Source: Talaromyces rugulosus (lineage: Eukaryota > Ascomycota > Eurotiomycetes > Eurotiales > Trichocomaceae). From it: a stretch of DNA of 64,000 bases. Position 1 is the first letter of the stretch; each line of letters starts with the position of its first letter. Position numbers and translations under genes: made by a program. Under the pieces are notes generated by a model. The model was not told where the DNA came from. It ran no database searches and saw only the letters and a program-made list of their open reading frames with translations. Of the stretch, positions 31,672 to 42,539 are shown in pieces. Location of the stretch: positions 4,464,001 to 4,528,000 of the forward strand of contig NC_049566.1 of NCBI RefSeq assembly GCF_013368755.1, read 5' to 3'.

Positions 31672-32695
31672 CAGAGTCTGGCTGTAACTCGTGAGACAAA
31701 AGACACCAATTCCAAGACTTCGATTTGTCTTGAGAATGTGTTCCCAACATCTCTATCCTATGATTGGCCGGGCAACAGAGGCAGGGGAGCGGACTCACCT
31801 CGTGATCCGCGCAACTGGCCGCGGTTGAAGAAGAATGCCCAAATTTTGGTGGCTGCCTTTCATTCTATGATGGGTACATTCATAGCAGTGGGTATCATCC
31901 CAGCTTTTGATGTCTTCGCAGAACAGTACAATGTGACAGTTCCCGCAGCCAGCTATCTAACCTCCATCCAGGTGTGATTACAGAATGCCGCGCATCCTAA
32001 CTAGTTCTTGTGTGCAGCGCTAGTAGTGACAACTATAAAATTAGATCCTGCTGCTCGGAATCTCCCCCTTGTTTTGGATCCCAGTTATCGCTATTTACGG
32101 TTGTTACAATGTGAACCTACTCTCAGCGCTAGGAAGCTTGGTCTGCAACATCGGGGGGGGGGGGTCCGGTGCACCTCATATGGCGGCCAGATGGCCAATC
32201 GAGTACTAATAGCCTTCCTGATCTCGCCTCTATTGGAAATGGCAGTGGTGTGGTCACAGAACTGCACGAACCCGAAAAGCGCGCACAAAAGTTCGGCTGG
32301 TGGACATTGACCACCATCGGCACCCCGGGAGGTCCGTCCTTTATGGGTTTCGTGATCAAGCATATTGGAGTCCAGTGGATTTTTTGGATTTTTGCCATTA
32401 TCAACTTTTGCCAGTTTCTGTTTTATCTCGCGATCGGTGATGAAACTACCCATAACCCAGAAAATGAGCTCAAGAGCACTGGGGATTTCAGTAAAATTGT
32501 TCCGCGACAGATCAACTCCCATCCGTTAAGAGTTCGAGATATTGTGGCGCTATTCTCTTTGGCAAAGTACCCCCGCGTTATGATTGTTGCATGCGCACAT
32601 ACCATCACATTCGCTATGCAAACATTGCCTTGATTGTTAAGATGCCGATTGCCACTGGGGAAAAATTCAACTTCGACGCGCAGCAGATCAGGTCA
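31653..32695 (+). pseudogene. decayed MFS transporter (DHA-type) with homopolymer frameshift
   Basis: Blocks in order: DPRNWPRLKKNAQILVAAFH, VPAASYLTSIQ (with a plausible intron), ILLLGISPLFWIPVIAIYG, LLSALGSLVCNIGG, CTSYGGQMANRVLIAFLISP, GSGVVTELHEPEKRAQKFGW and KHIGVQWIFWIFAIINFCQF. The frame changes at a 12-G run (32153-32164), again near 32235, and again near 32620, where NIALIVKMPIATGEKFNFD continues one base off. The distal half is missing. It is not functional. Confidence 0.78.
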
Positions 32696-32792
32696 ACATT
32701 TGAAGTTGAAGCCCGTCGTTTCTAATACGGAGAGCACCCAAAAAAATAAAAATAAAAATTGGTATTCCATCTGTAGACATGATTATACGTAA

Positions 32793-33310
32793 CTACGATG
32801 TCGATCCAGTAATGCCCTGGTTGTAGAAATAACTCAGGTCTCCAGTCATGAGCGCCGGATCATCGTGTGTAGATCCTCCCAACGGTTGAAGTCCCGCAAC
32901 GATACCAGCGTCGAATTTAAACTCGTTGGTGTTGCTCCAGGAGTATGAAGCGTCCAGGTGAACTTGCCCTAGGTACGGCTGTGGCACCTGCTTCGGCAGA
33001 GGGTCTTTCTTTTTACAGTCAATTGTGGCCCAAAGGACACAAAATCTTTGAAAAGCCTTGCCACGGTGCGCGTCTTTCTATTCCAGGTATTGTGAAGAAC
33101 ACCCCTACCCGACCATAATTCGCCACGGAGCGCGCCACGCCCCCCCCCCCCAATGGCACGAGTCCATGTGTACGTGAGCAGAAAGACCGGCTTTTTGCCC
33201 TCCTCCTTCCCAAAATTGCCTGCCGTCTCGATATCTAGCCGGCAATGGGCCAGCTGGGGGCTGTCTGGGTTTAGTGTGGTGTTGAGCCCGATGACTAGGG
33301 CTAATCCCGT
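32793..33310 (-). pseudogene. unidentified coding relic containing a 12-C run
   Basis: Protein-like text is scattered over three frames. One part reads LNPDSPQLAHCRLDIETAGN and KKPVFLLTYTWTRAIGGGG up to the C-run at 33140-33151. Another continues as FCVLWATIDCKKKDPLPKQV, DASYSWSNTNEFKFDAGIV and ends YFYNQGITGSTS. Since no single frame spans it, I treat it as a broken gene. I do not recognise the family. Confidence 0.35.
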
Positions 33311-33317
33311 CGAACTT

Positions 33318-34111
33318 GGTCGCCGGACGGGCCAAACATATCTATAACGGAACTCAGATCCGTCCCGACCGCGTTTCCCAGATGTTCGAGAGCGGTTGCT
33401 TCCCGGTTTTTAGTGAGACGGTGATTCCCGAGTACCCCAGGTCGATCCCAGCCGTCAATGAAATCTCGGTGGACAGGTATTGCTCTAAATTTTTGCTTTC
33501 ATAGAATAATAGATTTCACTTTAAGATAACATATAATAGCATGTACAAGGTCTATTGCCAGGCTTTATATAAAGTCATCCGTACATGTATATACAGAGAA
33601 AAAACCCAAAGTTGGACTTCTGATATCCCCCGGCGCGGGATACGCGGGGAGAATGGAGACCCCTATCCTCTCTTTACTCGGTGTCAACCATATCAGCTCG
33701 GAGCATCTACATGCAAAAATGTATTAAAATAATGTCAAACCTAGGTCTTGTGCTCATTGAAGTGATTGCATAAACCTCGTCGTTGAATCGTTTCGGCATT
33801 GATCAGCATTTACGCTTAGATTCCATCGAGACCATCTAAGATTAGTAAATTTGAACGCATACGCCAATAGAACAGAATATTCCGGTTCGATGCAAATCCA
33901 AAGTTCGTCGAACACTAGGCGATGAATACCTAGCCTAACTAATTGAAAGGGATAACTAGTCCCCACAATAGAGACGGAGCAAAAATTCCGCACATGAAGT
34001 CAATGGATAATTATCAAGACAATATGTAGTTGACCAAGTACTGGAAAAAGCTAGTTCGAATACCAGTGTTTTGTTCTCTTACAGTACCCCGGAAAATCTG
34101 ACCGCCAATTA
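33318..34111. other. intergenic downstream of the P450
   Basis: A short plus-strand frame (33316-33504, with RPDRVSQMFESGCFPVFSE) might be another relic but shows no known motif. Otherwise nothing was identified. Confidence 0.35.
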
Positions 34112-35972
34112 TCAATCCTCGTATCTCGCAAAAACGTGCCGTTGGGCCTGGAACTCAGCCTCAAAGACCTCTCGGTGTCTTTCGCTCCGTGGGGTTATAT
34201 TGACCGCGAATCTTTTGGGGGAAAATACAAAGCCGTCTGTATAAGCTGTTTTTACATCAGTGTCTATGTCCCGATCCTTACCGGAGATATCAAAGCCCCA
34301 GGTAATCTTTGCCATATTGAGCATCTAACTCAAGTCAGTCAAGTCTCCACAGCCCCTTGGAATACCAGGCGTACCAGTGAATTCTCTGCAAGTCGCTGGC
34401 CAGCGCACACTCGGCGACCTGCGCCAAAGCTATACGTAACTCTGCGGTAGTCGTTTCCCTCTTCTTTACTTACTTGCGAGCCGAACTTGTTGTTTAAAAA
34501 GCGCTCCGGGATAAATTCATCCCCCGAACGGTACTCCTGATCTCTGTGGATAGACCACGCGTTTGCGAAGACAATCGTTCCCTTGGGAAGATGGTAGCCT
34601 TCATAATTGTCATCTTGGATGAGTAGATGGGGTATGCCTCCAGGTGCAACAGGTCGCCATCTTAATGTCTGAGCCCGATTATTAATGGAAAAAGCTCCCA
34701 ATTGACGATCACCTTTCTTATACAGTTGTGGCGTACCTCAGTCATGCAAGCTCTCAAATAAGGCAAGTTATCCAGATCATCAAATACTGGAGACCTCCCA
34801 GTGCCGCACAGCCTGTCTAGTTCGCTCTGGGCTTCTGCAAATGCGGCCGGATTGCTAATTATCCCCAACATATACGAGAGTAGTATCGAGGCGGTGGTAT
34901 CTGATCCCGCTTCCATCTATTGCGAGTGAGAATTTGAAAGCCGTCCAGAGGATTATATCCGAAATCCACCAGTATTCCACCAAGATAAGCAACATGTTCA
35001 TCATCAAGTCCATTCTTTGGCTGGTCCTTCAAAATTCGTTCCATGAAGGAGCCGGTTACGATCCCCTTAGCAACCCGGGTTTTGGTTTCTTCCATCAGAG
35101 CGAAGTATAGAGAGTGCTGTTCAGCCCGAATTGCCTTAGCTTTTGCTTTCCAGCTCGCGAAAAATTGCGGTATGTATCGCAGTAAAGGAAATGCATCAAC
35201 GGGAGGCGTGGCTCCCGGTTCCAGGATGGAAGTGAACTGGTCCTGCGCATGATAAAGCGCCCGAACTTTTGGCGAATTAAACTCGGCTCCGCGTTGTCCA
35301 AATACAGAGGACAAGATCACGGCGGTAGAATACCGTCGGATATGATCGTAATATCCGTCAGGGTCTCGGAGAAGTTGATACATTGTTTGTGTCGCTTCTG
35401 CGTTCTGGATTGGAACCATAGAATCAACGGCTTTCACATTCAGAAGGGCCTGGACTGTCTTGCGAAGAACTCGCCAACCTGCACCATATGGTACCAAAAG
35501 AATATGAGTTTGGCCTGGGCAGATCAGGTCATTTCCGATATGATTCTCCGGACGGCTGGAGTAAATAGCCCCTCTTCGATCAAAAAGTCTTTCGCTTATT
35601 AGTGGCAAATCCTTTTTTGTTTAGCTGCCGAGAATTACTTACTCCCTTACATGCTTCCAGCTGTTTAAAATGACAACATTCTGGGGACCCATTTTGAGGC
35701 CAACAATGGAGCCATATGTTTGCGACAATTGATGAAACCTAGAGTATAGTTAGATTAAATGACTGTAATGGACGTGTTGGAGGATTGTGTGACTTGAGAA
35801 ATGCTTTAGACTGTGGTAGTTGATGGATATTGCCAATAAATGGCAAGGTTGCTGGGCCAGGAGGAAAGTTCATCGGTCGTCTGCTTGCCCAAAAATAGTT
35901 CCAAAGAAGTGCAGCAACCACACAGCCAGAAAGGGCAAGGAGCATCTGGAAAGTCACTGGCGTGGACATCAT
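34112..35972 (-). CDS. cytochrome P450 monooxygenase, membrane-anchored
   Basis: Multi-exon P450, intact as read. The N-terminal anchor (VTFQMLLALSGCVVAALLW) leads to the Pro hinge FPPGPATLPFIGNIHQLP. Exons join to give KFHQLSQTYGSIVG and then HVRDERLFDRRGAIYSSRP. The I-helix motif is AGSDTTAS, reached by an intron at about 34916-34971. The K-helix ExxR is formed across an intron (MTE|TLRWRPV). The haem-binding loop is FGAGRRVCAGQRLAE, with the axial Cys. The last exon (34324 to 34112) encodes WGFDISGKDRDIDTD. It resembles the O-methylsterigmatocystin-oxidoreductase-like group; the substrate is unknown. It is the only complete oxygenase near the decayed block. Confidence 0.87.
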
Positions 35973-37216
35973 TAAATTTCCTTAAGAGACTAATGCACGA
36001 GAAACGAAAAGGGATTAACTCGGTGATAGATCGTCGTAGGCTGAAGAAAAATGCATGCTTTTGTATTCGCACAATCTTTCAAAGCCTATGCTTAGCTTGT
36101 ATTATGCCCGCCATCGATTGATATCCCCATGTTTCCTCGGTGCGGGGAAAGGACACCAAGAACATGGTTATGCAGAGAAGCGACCAGTTGACGGACATTC
36201 CGATACTAATATGCATGCAAGTTGGAATTTACAGCCAGAACCAACCAGCGTCAAATACTAAGCTGTTGATCATGCCGAGAAAAGAAAAATCCGAACAAAA
36301 GAGGAATAGTGCAAACTATCCGATTTGCTCTTATGCACTAGTTTCCGGATTGGGTCGGCTGGTGTATTGGCTCGATTCTTTTCGGAGTAGCCAGCTAGAA
36401 TTATATTCTTTTTTTGGTTTCTGACCTCATAATGTGGGGTGGATCTGGATGTAAATATAGACCAGATTCGAGTGAAACAGTTCCAGACATTTATATTTGA
36501 GTCTCTAGCTTCAATTGATCGTGAAACCTTCCAATTTCAGCCTTGCCACATGCAATTTCTTGAATCAACCCTACCAAATCAGGACTCTCGTTGTTCGTTG
36601 CTTTCCGACAATGAGGTATGGCTACTAATAGCGATAAACTTGTTCAGGAGTCTGTGATAAAGTCACTCCTTGTTCGCGAGCGATATTACAGAGACACCTG
36701 CCAGTAGGACAAGTTTCGGGGCAGTTATCACCCAGATGCTTCCAAAACACACATCGAGATAACCTGGTAAGAATGAACGGTACCCAGTCAGGCTATATGT
36801 AACTAAAAAACAAAATAGATTCCAATGCGATATCGACTGGTTTGTTTCCGGCTTACGGGAGATGGCAAAGAATGGAACTGGTGCGATTCATACGATCTGT
36901 CCAGTAGAGTTGCACATAAACGGCAACAAGGCTCTTTCCGAGTCGACAGGTTCCATCTCCATCCGCTTCTGCTAAAGCGGGTTGTTATATGACTGTGTTT
37001 TTTCTAATCGGTATATCTCACGTTTGGAGTCTGTGGACGGTGAGTGGAAGTTGTTGACTCTGGAGGCGATTATGACCGAGACTGCATCATACCGACGCTA
37101 CCATCATTTCTATCTGGGGAACTACCTGTGCCGAAGGAACATTTGGAATGGCTGTTTTGAGGTGATGTAGTCTCAAACTAGATACAGTATTTATCGTCAA
37201 CGTGGTATTACTATCG
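35973..37216. other. intergenic, AT-rich
   Basis: P450 upstream region and about 1 kb of low-information AT-rich DNA. Several short frames exist without motifs. Confidence 0.45.
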
Positions 37217-37500
37217 CTAAAGAGTGCTCTCTTGCACCATCAAATACTAGACATTATGCCTTCAATTTTTGTCGTGCGTCGCCTGATAATACCTCCCTCG
37301 CTACTCACTTGGTAGAATCGCAATAGAACCAGAAACGCGAAACCAACGGTAAGGGCCGTAACAGAGCGGCGTAAGAAAGGTGATGTACTCTCTTCCGATT
37401 TGTTTCTCTCCACCAGGGCCTCACATATTATGAAAGGCAGTAGTGTGATGAATAGTATTGCTAAGTCCCAATGTGCGGTGCGCCGTCTCTCACCCACCAT
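37217..37500 (-). CDS. tiny predicted two-helix membrane protein
   Basis: Exon 1 (37500-37309) and exon 2 (37246-37217) flank a 62-nt intron with GTGAGT/CTAG borders and join in phase into 73 residues. Two hydrophobic segments, WDLAILFITLLPFIICEALV and VTALTVGFAFLVLLRFY, are separated by a charged loop ERNKSEES. No family is recognised. It may be a genuine small membrane protein or a gene remnant. Confidence 0.4.
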
Positions 37501-39375
37501 GCCCTGGCCGCAATAACATGGTCATGTGGTACATAAAATCTTCAAATTTATTGCAAATCCTACGCCATGAGAGACTTTGAATCTGTCTAAAAATGGTGGT
37601 CAAATCGAGGCCTAGATATACCTCTAAAACTAAATGCATTGGACAGCAAGAACCTAATGGTTGGAAATATAGGATATTGAACCCAACGCAAGAAAGCTAT
37701 AATTAAAAGTCATGATAAATACTCCGTTTGAGAACCAACTGAATTTTATCACCTCATTTGCACACTTCAATAATGTAATGTATTTTGAAGAAAGCTTCGA
37801 AAATCTCAGCAAAATCTCCCTTGGTCTTATTTTACTATAAATAGTTTAGTCACGGATTATTCAAATCAATAGCAGCTCCCGATGGAACAGTGAAATCGGC
37901 GGTGGGAATGATTACGTAGTAAAGAAAAGCAAATCTAGGGAAATTGACCAAAGAGAGGCGCAGTGGAACACAAAAAGGTGCGATTATAGGAGCGCATGCT
38001 CAAGGAACAATAAGGGAGGGGCCTCGAAGAAAGTAAAGCTGCTATCAAGGATCAAAAGCAATGCTGCAAGGAGACCGGTAGAAATCATCACAAAAAAGTG
38101 CCCCAATCTCCATATATCAGTAACTATATCGAAATGAAGGGTGATCATCTCCAAGGCTGTTTAGGTCGTCAGTTGTTAGCTGAAACAGATAATCTCGTTT
38201 TCCCTTCCCCGAAGCCCCCTTTTAACGGCTTCCCATTCAAAATTATGATCCTAGCAACTTGAACGAACTGAAAGAAACTACCACAAGTGAACCCCTCTGA
38301 GGACGTTGGGGATAGCTTCGCGAGGGCCAGCGCTAAGCGTACCTCGAGTAAACCATACGGATTCAACCCATCACATATCCGGAACTAAACTTTTTGAAAA
38401 GTTCACGCACGGGCGGATCTACATAATAGTATGTGGTTTATTCTAGCGTATAATAATGCTAGTAGTCCTAATTACCAATAGTCTCACCATAATGTAACTA
38501 GATTTCACATTAATGACATACATGCTAACTTTATGGCATCGAGGATGATCCAGCAATGGAATAGCGAAAAAGAAAAGAAAAATATAATTAATTGTGATAG
38601 CTAGGGATAGTAATTCCGGGCGGTCTCAAATATTTGGCCATCACAAGAATCGGTAAAGCGCAGCCAATAGATTAACTAACTTAATAACTTAGTGACGGAC
38701 GCTACTTATGTAGGCAAGGCAAACCTTTACCCAAGTTAGTTAATGCACTATAGGTAATGATAATAATCGTGATAGCTTGAAAGACTAGTTTATACTTACG
38801 AGGTTTTGATAAGTGTATGGAGTACAGCCCTACTTTGGATTAGATCTTTAGATTTTCATCACAAGTTACCGTCACAGCTATTAACTTGATTAACTTCTAA
38901 TTAGTAATAGTAGGAAACTATTGATACATTAATAATCAAATACGAGAAGATCTCGCTGTAATTATCTAGTTCTACTTCTCTATGATCATTTCTTCTACTA
39001 TATGTGTGAGCCACTTCAGGCAATGAACTAATGAACTACATTCTGTCTAATTAATAGGTTATAACTGTCTGGGCATTTATTATTGGATATTTTATAGGAA
39101 AAGACCTAGGTAGGGTTACTTCGGCTCTTTGATCACATTGAAGACCACCACACTTCGTAGTAATCTGCGTTCACAATCACAATAGCTTAAACATTAAGTT
39201 TTCAATAGTTTTGGACATCTCGTAATGGTGTTCCTGCATCTATGTAGTATTGATGTTTACTTTGATATTTAAAGACTGTAACTCGCACGAAAAAGAATAT
39301 CCTATTCTTCTTAATAAACAGCACATTTACAATAAATTACCCTCTCTAACAACATCTCTCAGCAATTTTTCTAAA
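37501..39375. other. AT-rich gene desert with repeat element
   Basis: Nearly 1.9 kb without a supportable gene. Contains the inverted-repeat element at 38671-38744. Confidence 0.5.
38671..38744. mobile_element. 74-bp MITE-like element with perfect 12-bp inverted ends
   Basis: ATTAACTAACTT at 38671-38682 and AAGTTAGTTAAT at 38733-38744 are exact reverse complements. The interior GCTACTTATGTA recurs at about 25760. No target-site duplication is obvious, so the mobile origin is inferred. Confidence 0.45.
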
Positions 39376-40253
39376 ATGCAGTTAACATACGTCGCCTTCT
39401 TTTCCTTCTTTCACCTTCTTATATCCATCAATGCCTCTGTGGACTGCAATAAATTTGCAACTGACTCAGTGAATAAATTCCAAGCTCTTGTACCTTTACT
39501 TGAGCAGATTGTCCCTACCATACAAAACAACTCAGTGCTTTCGCATCACCTCAGTCAGCAAAAAAGTTTCAATCTCGGCTATTATACAAAAAATGTTACC
39601 AAGACAATTGACGTCATCAATACAGCCACCCAACTACGGAAAGATCAGTTGCATACAGAATTGGTCCAAAAGTGTTCCCAAAACTCCACAGATTCGCATG
39701 CCCGTCGTGATCACCACCATCACCATCACAAAGGTGGAGTGTTAGAAGAAGTGCTAGGAGACGTCTCCGACATCGAGGACGACATCATAGAGCCGGTTGA
39801 ATCAGCCATAGGCGACGTCTCTGACATCGAGAACGACATCATAAAGCCGGTTGAATCAGACATAGACGAAACAGGCAGTCTTCTCGGCTTAGATATCATT
39901 ACTGAAATTCTTGATCTCATAATGGCTCTGCTCGATTCATTGCTCGGCGGCCTAGGAGAAATTGCAGTAAGCCTGACTAATATCTATTGACAAATATAAT
40001 AAGCTAACTTTAACCCTCTACTCAAGGGTGAAACTTTTGATGATGCAGATAACATTGCAGTAAGTCTGATTAATATCTATTGACAAGTATAGTAAACTAA
40101 CTTGAACTTTCTGCTTCTAGGTTGAAATTGATGAAGATGCGAGTGATATTGCAGTAAGTCTGGTCAATATTTATTGACAAGTGTAATAAGCTAACTTGAA
40201 CCTTCTACTTCAAGGATGACATCGGGGATGATATCTTTGGACAAGTATCATAA
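39376..40253 (+). CDS. secreted acidic, His-rich protein with tandem intron/mini-exon 3' end
   Basis: Exon 1 (39376-39966) encodes a signal peptide (MQLTYVAFFSFFHLLISINA), a Cys-containing N-terminal domain and a HARR dibasic site. Six consecutive His (39712-39729) and two 18-residue acidic repeats (DVSDIEDDIIEPVES / DVSDIENDIIKPVES) follow. Three introns (39967-40026, 40060-40120, 40154-40214) are near-identical, phase 0 and start GTAAG. They separate 33-nt exons at 40027-40059 and 40121-40153 and a last exon at 40215-40253. Joined, the tail reads IAGETFDDADNIA, VEIDEDASDIA and DDIGDDIFGQVS, total 231 residues. If intron 1 is retained the protein ends VSLTNIY instead. Family unknown. His and Asp richness suggests metal binding, by inference. 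Confidence 0.65.
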
Positions 40254-41259
40254 ACTACAGTCGGTTGGTTGGTTGGTTGATTTCATATACCCTGACCTTC
40301 GCAATCAAGCGATCTGCAGGCTACCAAAACTGCAACTATGCTTGTATCTCTATTGTACATGTACCCATTTCTTACGGGCGAACTTTGTGCCTCGCCTAAG
40401 GGCCTGTGGTGGCCGTTTGCCTTTGATTCTATTCTTGCCGGCCCTTGGCCCAGTCGTGTTTATCTCAGCTCTCAGACCTACTATGAGGAATTTCAAACCA
40501 AGCTGAATATCTCCAAATCCACAACCATTAGGCCTCCGAATTTTTGAACTCCTAGCCAGCAACCCAGACAGTTTCAATTGAACGTGTTGCCTTGATATCC
40601 TCAATAGGATTGTCTCTGATCAAAACCAAATCGAGGCGGACCGACCTGCTATCCGATGTAATCCGAAGATATTAAAATTCCCAACTTGTTCGGGCCGAAC
40701 CAAACAAGCCACGGCATCATAGTTCCTCTGACCTCTTAGTCTATATGTCTAAGCTCGGGCTGATCTAGATGAAAGTTTGCAGATGCTTACATTGGGTGTA
40801 TGGGTACTTACGCATACTACTAGTATATACCAGTAACGTAATTGGATATGTAGGATATTTCTACGTTGCTTTGGAACATGAAGGTGGTCTAATGTATAAC
40901 TAATTGAAAAATTAACAGTTGACATTGAAACCAAATCATATGATACATGTATTCAAATCTTGACGGATATCTTTTCACCCCACAATTTCAGTTATATCAA
41001 CTGTTCCATCAATATATGAAGATTATAGATAAATTGATATAAGAAAAGACATCGGACATGTTGCGGGAACTAGTCCTGTTTGGGAATGCTACTATCTCAT
41101 TATTGGCTGGCTATATGCTATGGCCCCACATCTCGGCGCTGCCCCGCGATGACCTCATGTTTCCAGGAGTATTAATAATTCGATTTGACCCTTTTATATA
41201 GCAATGCTTTCCCTCTAGATGTAAATAATAAACGAAGAAACTGCGAAAAACTGCCAAAA
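40254..41259. other. intergenic between secreted protein and NmrA-like gene
   Basis: A short TTGG tandem run lies at about 40261-40276. Otherwise no feature was found. Confidence 0.4.
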
Positions 41260-42476
41260 ATGTCAAATGTCAAAGTCTTCCTGTACGTGGCCACATCTTT
41301 AACATGTTGATATCTATCCTAACAAAACCAGCACAGGCGCCACCGGCTATATTGGCGGCGACGCCCTGTTTGCCCTGCACGCCAAACACCCTGAATTCGC
41401 GTACTCGGTGCTAGTGCGCGACGCGAGCAAGACCGACCAAATCAAAGCTGCGTTCCCAGACATTCGCGTTGTCGTGGGCGAGCTCGATGACTTTGAGTTG
41501 TTGAAGAAAGAGGCTGCCGATGCCGACATTGTCGTTCGTACGTCTGAACCACGGGATTTTCTTCTCTTTTAAAAGTGTAGAGTCTAGGCTAACCAAAGAT
41601 AAGACACCGCTGATGCATCCGACCACGTCGTCGCCGCAAACGCCATCGCCACCGGCTTGACAGAAGGCCACACAGCCTCGCGCCCTGGCTACTGGCTACA
41701 CACCGGCGGCACAGGCATCCTCACCTTTGCCGACTCGGATCGCCAGGTATATGGCGAATACGACGCCAAAGTGTACAACGACTGGGAGGGCGTCGACGAG
41801 CTGACGCATCTGCCGGCCCACGCGTTCCACCGCAACATCGACCAGATCGTGCTCGACACGGGCACGAAGCATGCAGAAAAGGTCAAGACGGCGCTGCTCT
41901 GCCCGCCGACTATTTACGGTAAATTCTTCTTCTTCTTCTTCTTCTTCTCTATTTCGTGAAACCGAAATTTCGTATTAATAATATACAGGCCCCGGACGCG
42001 GCCCAGTCCACCAGCGAAGCCGCCAGGTATACACGCTTGCGCGCACAACGCTGCAAAAACGCCTCGCGCCGATCCTAGGCGCCGGCAAATCCGTCTGGAA
42101 CAACGTGCACGTACACGACCTGAGCAACGTGTTTGTACTCCTCGCCGAAGCCGCCATCTCCAAAAACCACGCAGACGGAATCTGGGGTGAAAACGGGTAC
42201 TATCTCGTCGAGAACGGGGAGCACGTTTGGGGGGACATATCCCACGCAGTGGCCGCCGAAGCCGCCAAGCAAGGGTACATCCCGGAAGCCAAAGTCGAGC
42301 ATTTCGATTTCAAGACTGCCATTGAATTCGGAGGCTACGAGTCGGTGAGCTGGGGTATGAACTCGCGTGGCACGGCGAAGCGGGCGGCTAGGCTGCTGGG
42401 TTGGAAGCCTGTTGGGCCGAGTTTGTTGGAGGAGTTGCCTGGGATAATCAAGGGGGAGTATGAGCGGTTGAAATAA
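41260..42476 (+). CDS. NmrA-like / extended SDR NAD(P)-binding protein
   Basis: Exons begin at 41260-41282 and 41332, and three introns are all joined in phase. The nucleotide-binding motif is split by intron 1: the joined text reads VFLTGATGYIGGDALFALH. VVVGELDDFELLKKEAADAD and DIVVHTADASDHVV follow, as in NmrA/epimerase-like proteins. An active-site Tyr is plausible in ICPPTIYGPGRGP. The C terminus (SRGTAKRAARLLGWKPVGPS) is typical of the substrate lobe. The last intron has a long TTC tract before its acceptor. The product may be a redox-sensing or biosynthetic reductase; the substrate is unknown. Confidence 0.82.
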
Positions 42477-42539
42477 AATAAAATAAAATAAATATATCGT
42501 TGAAGTCGCTGAGTTTATGGAATTTGCATATATGTACAT

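Noticed and set aside
34021..34070. GTTCGAATACC looked like a tRNA T-arm
   Set aside because: No matching acceptor stem, D-arm or anticodon arm around it. I see no tRNA gene anywhere in the window.
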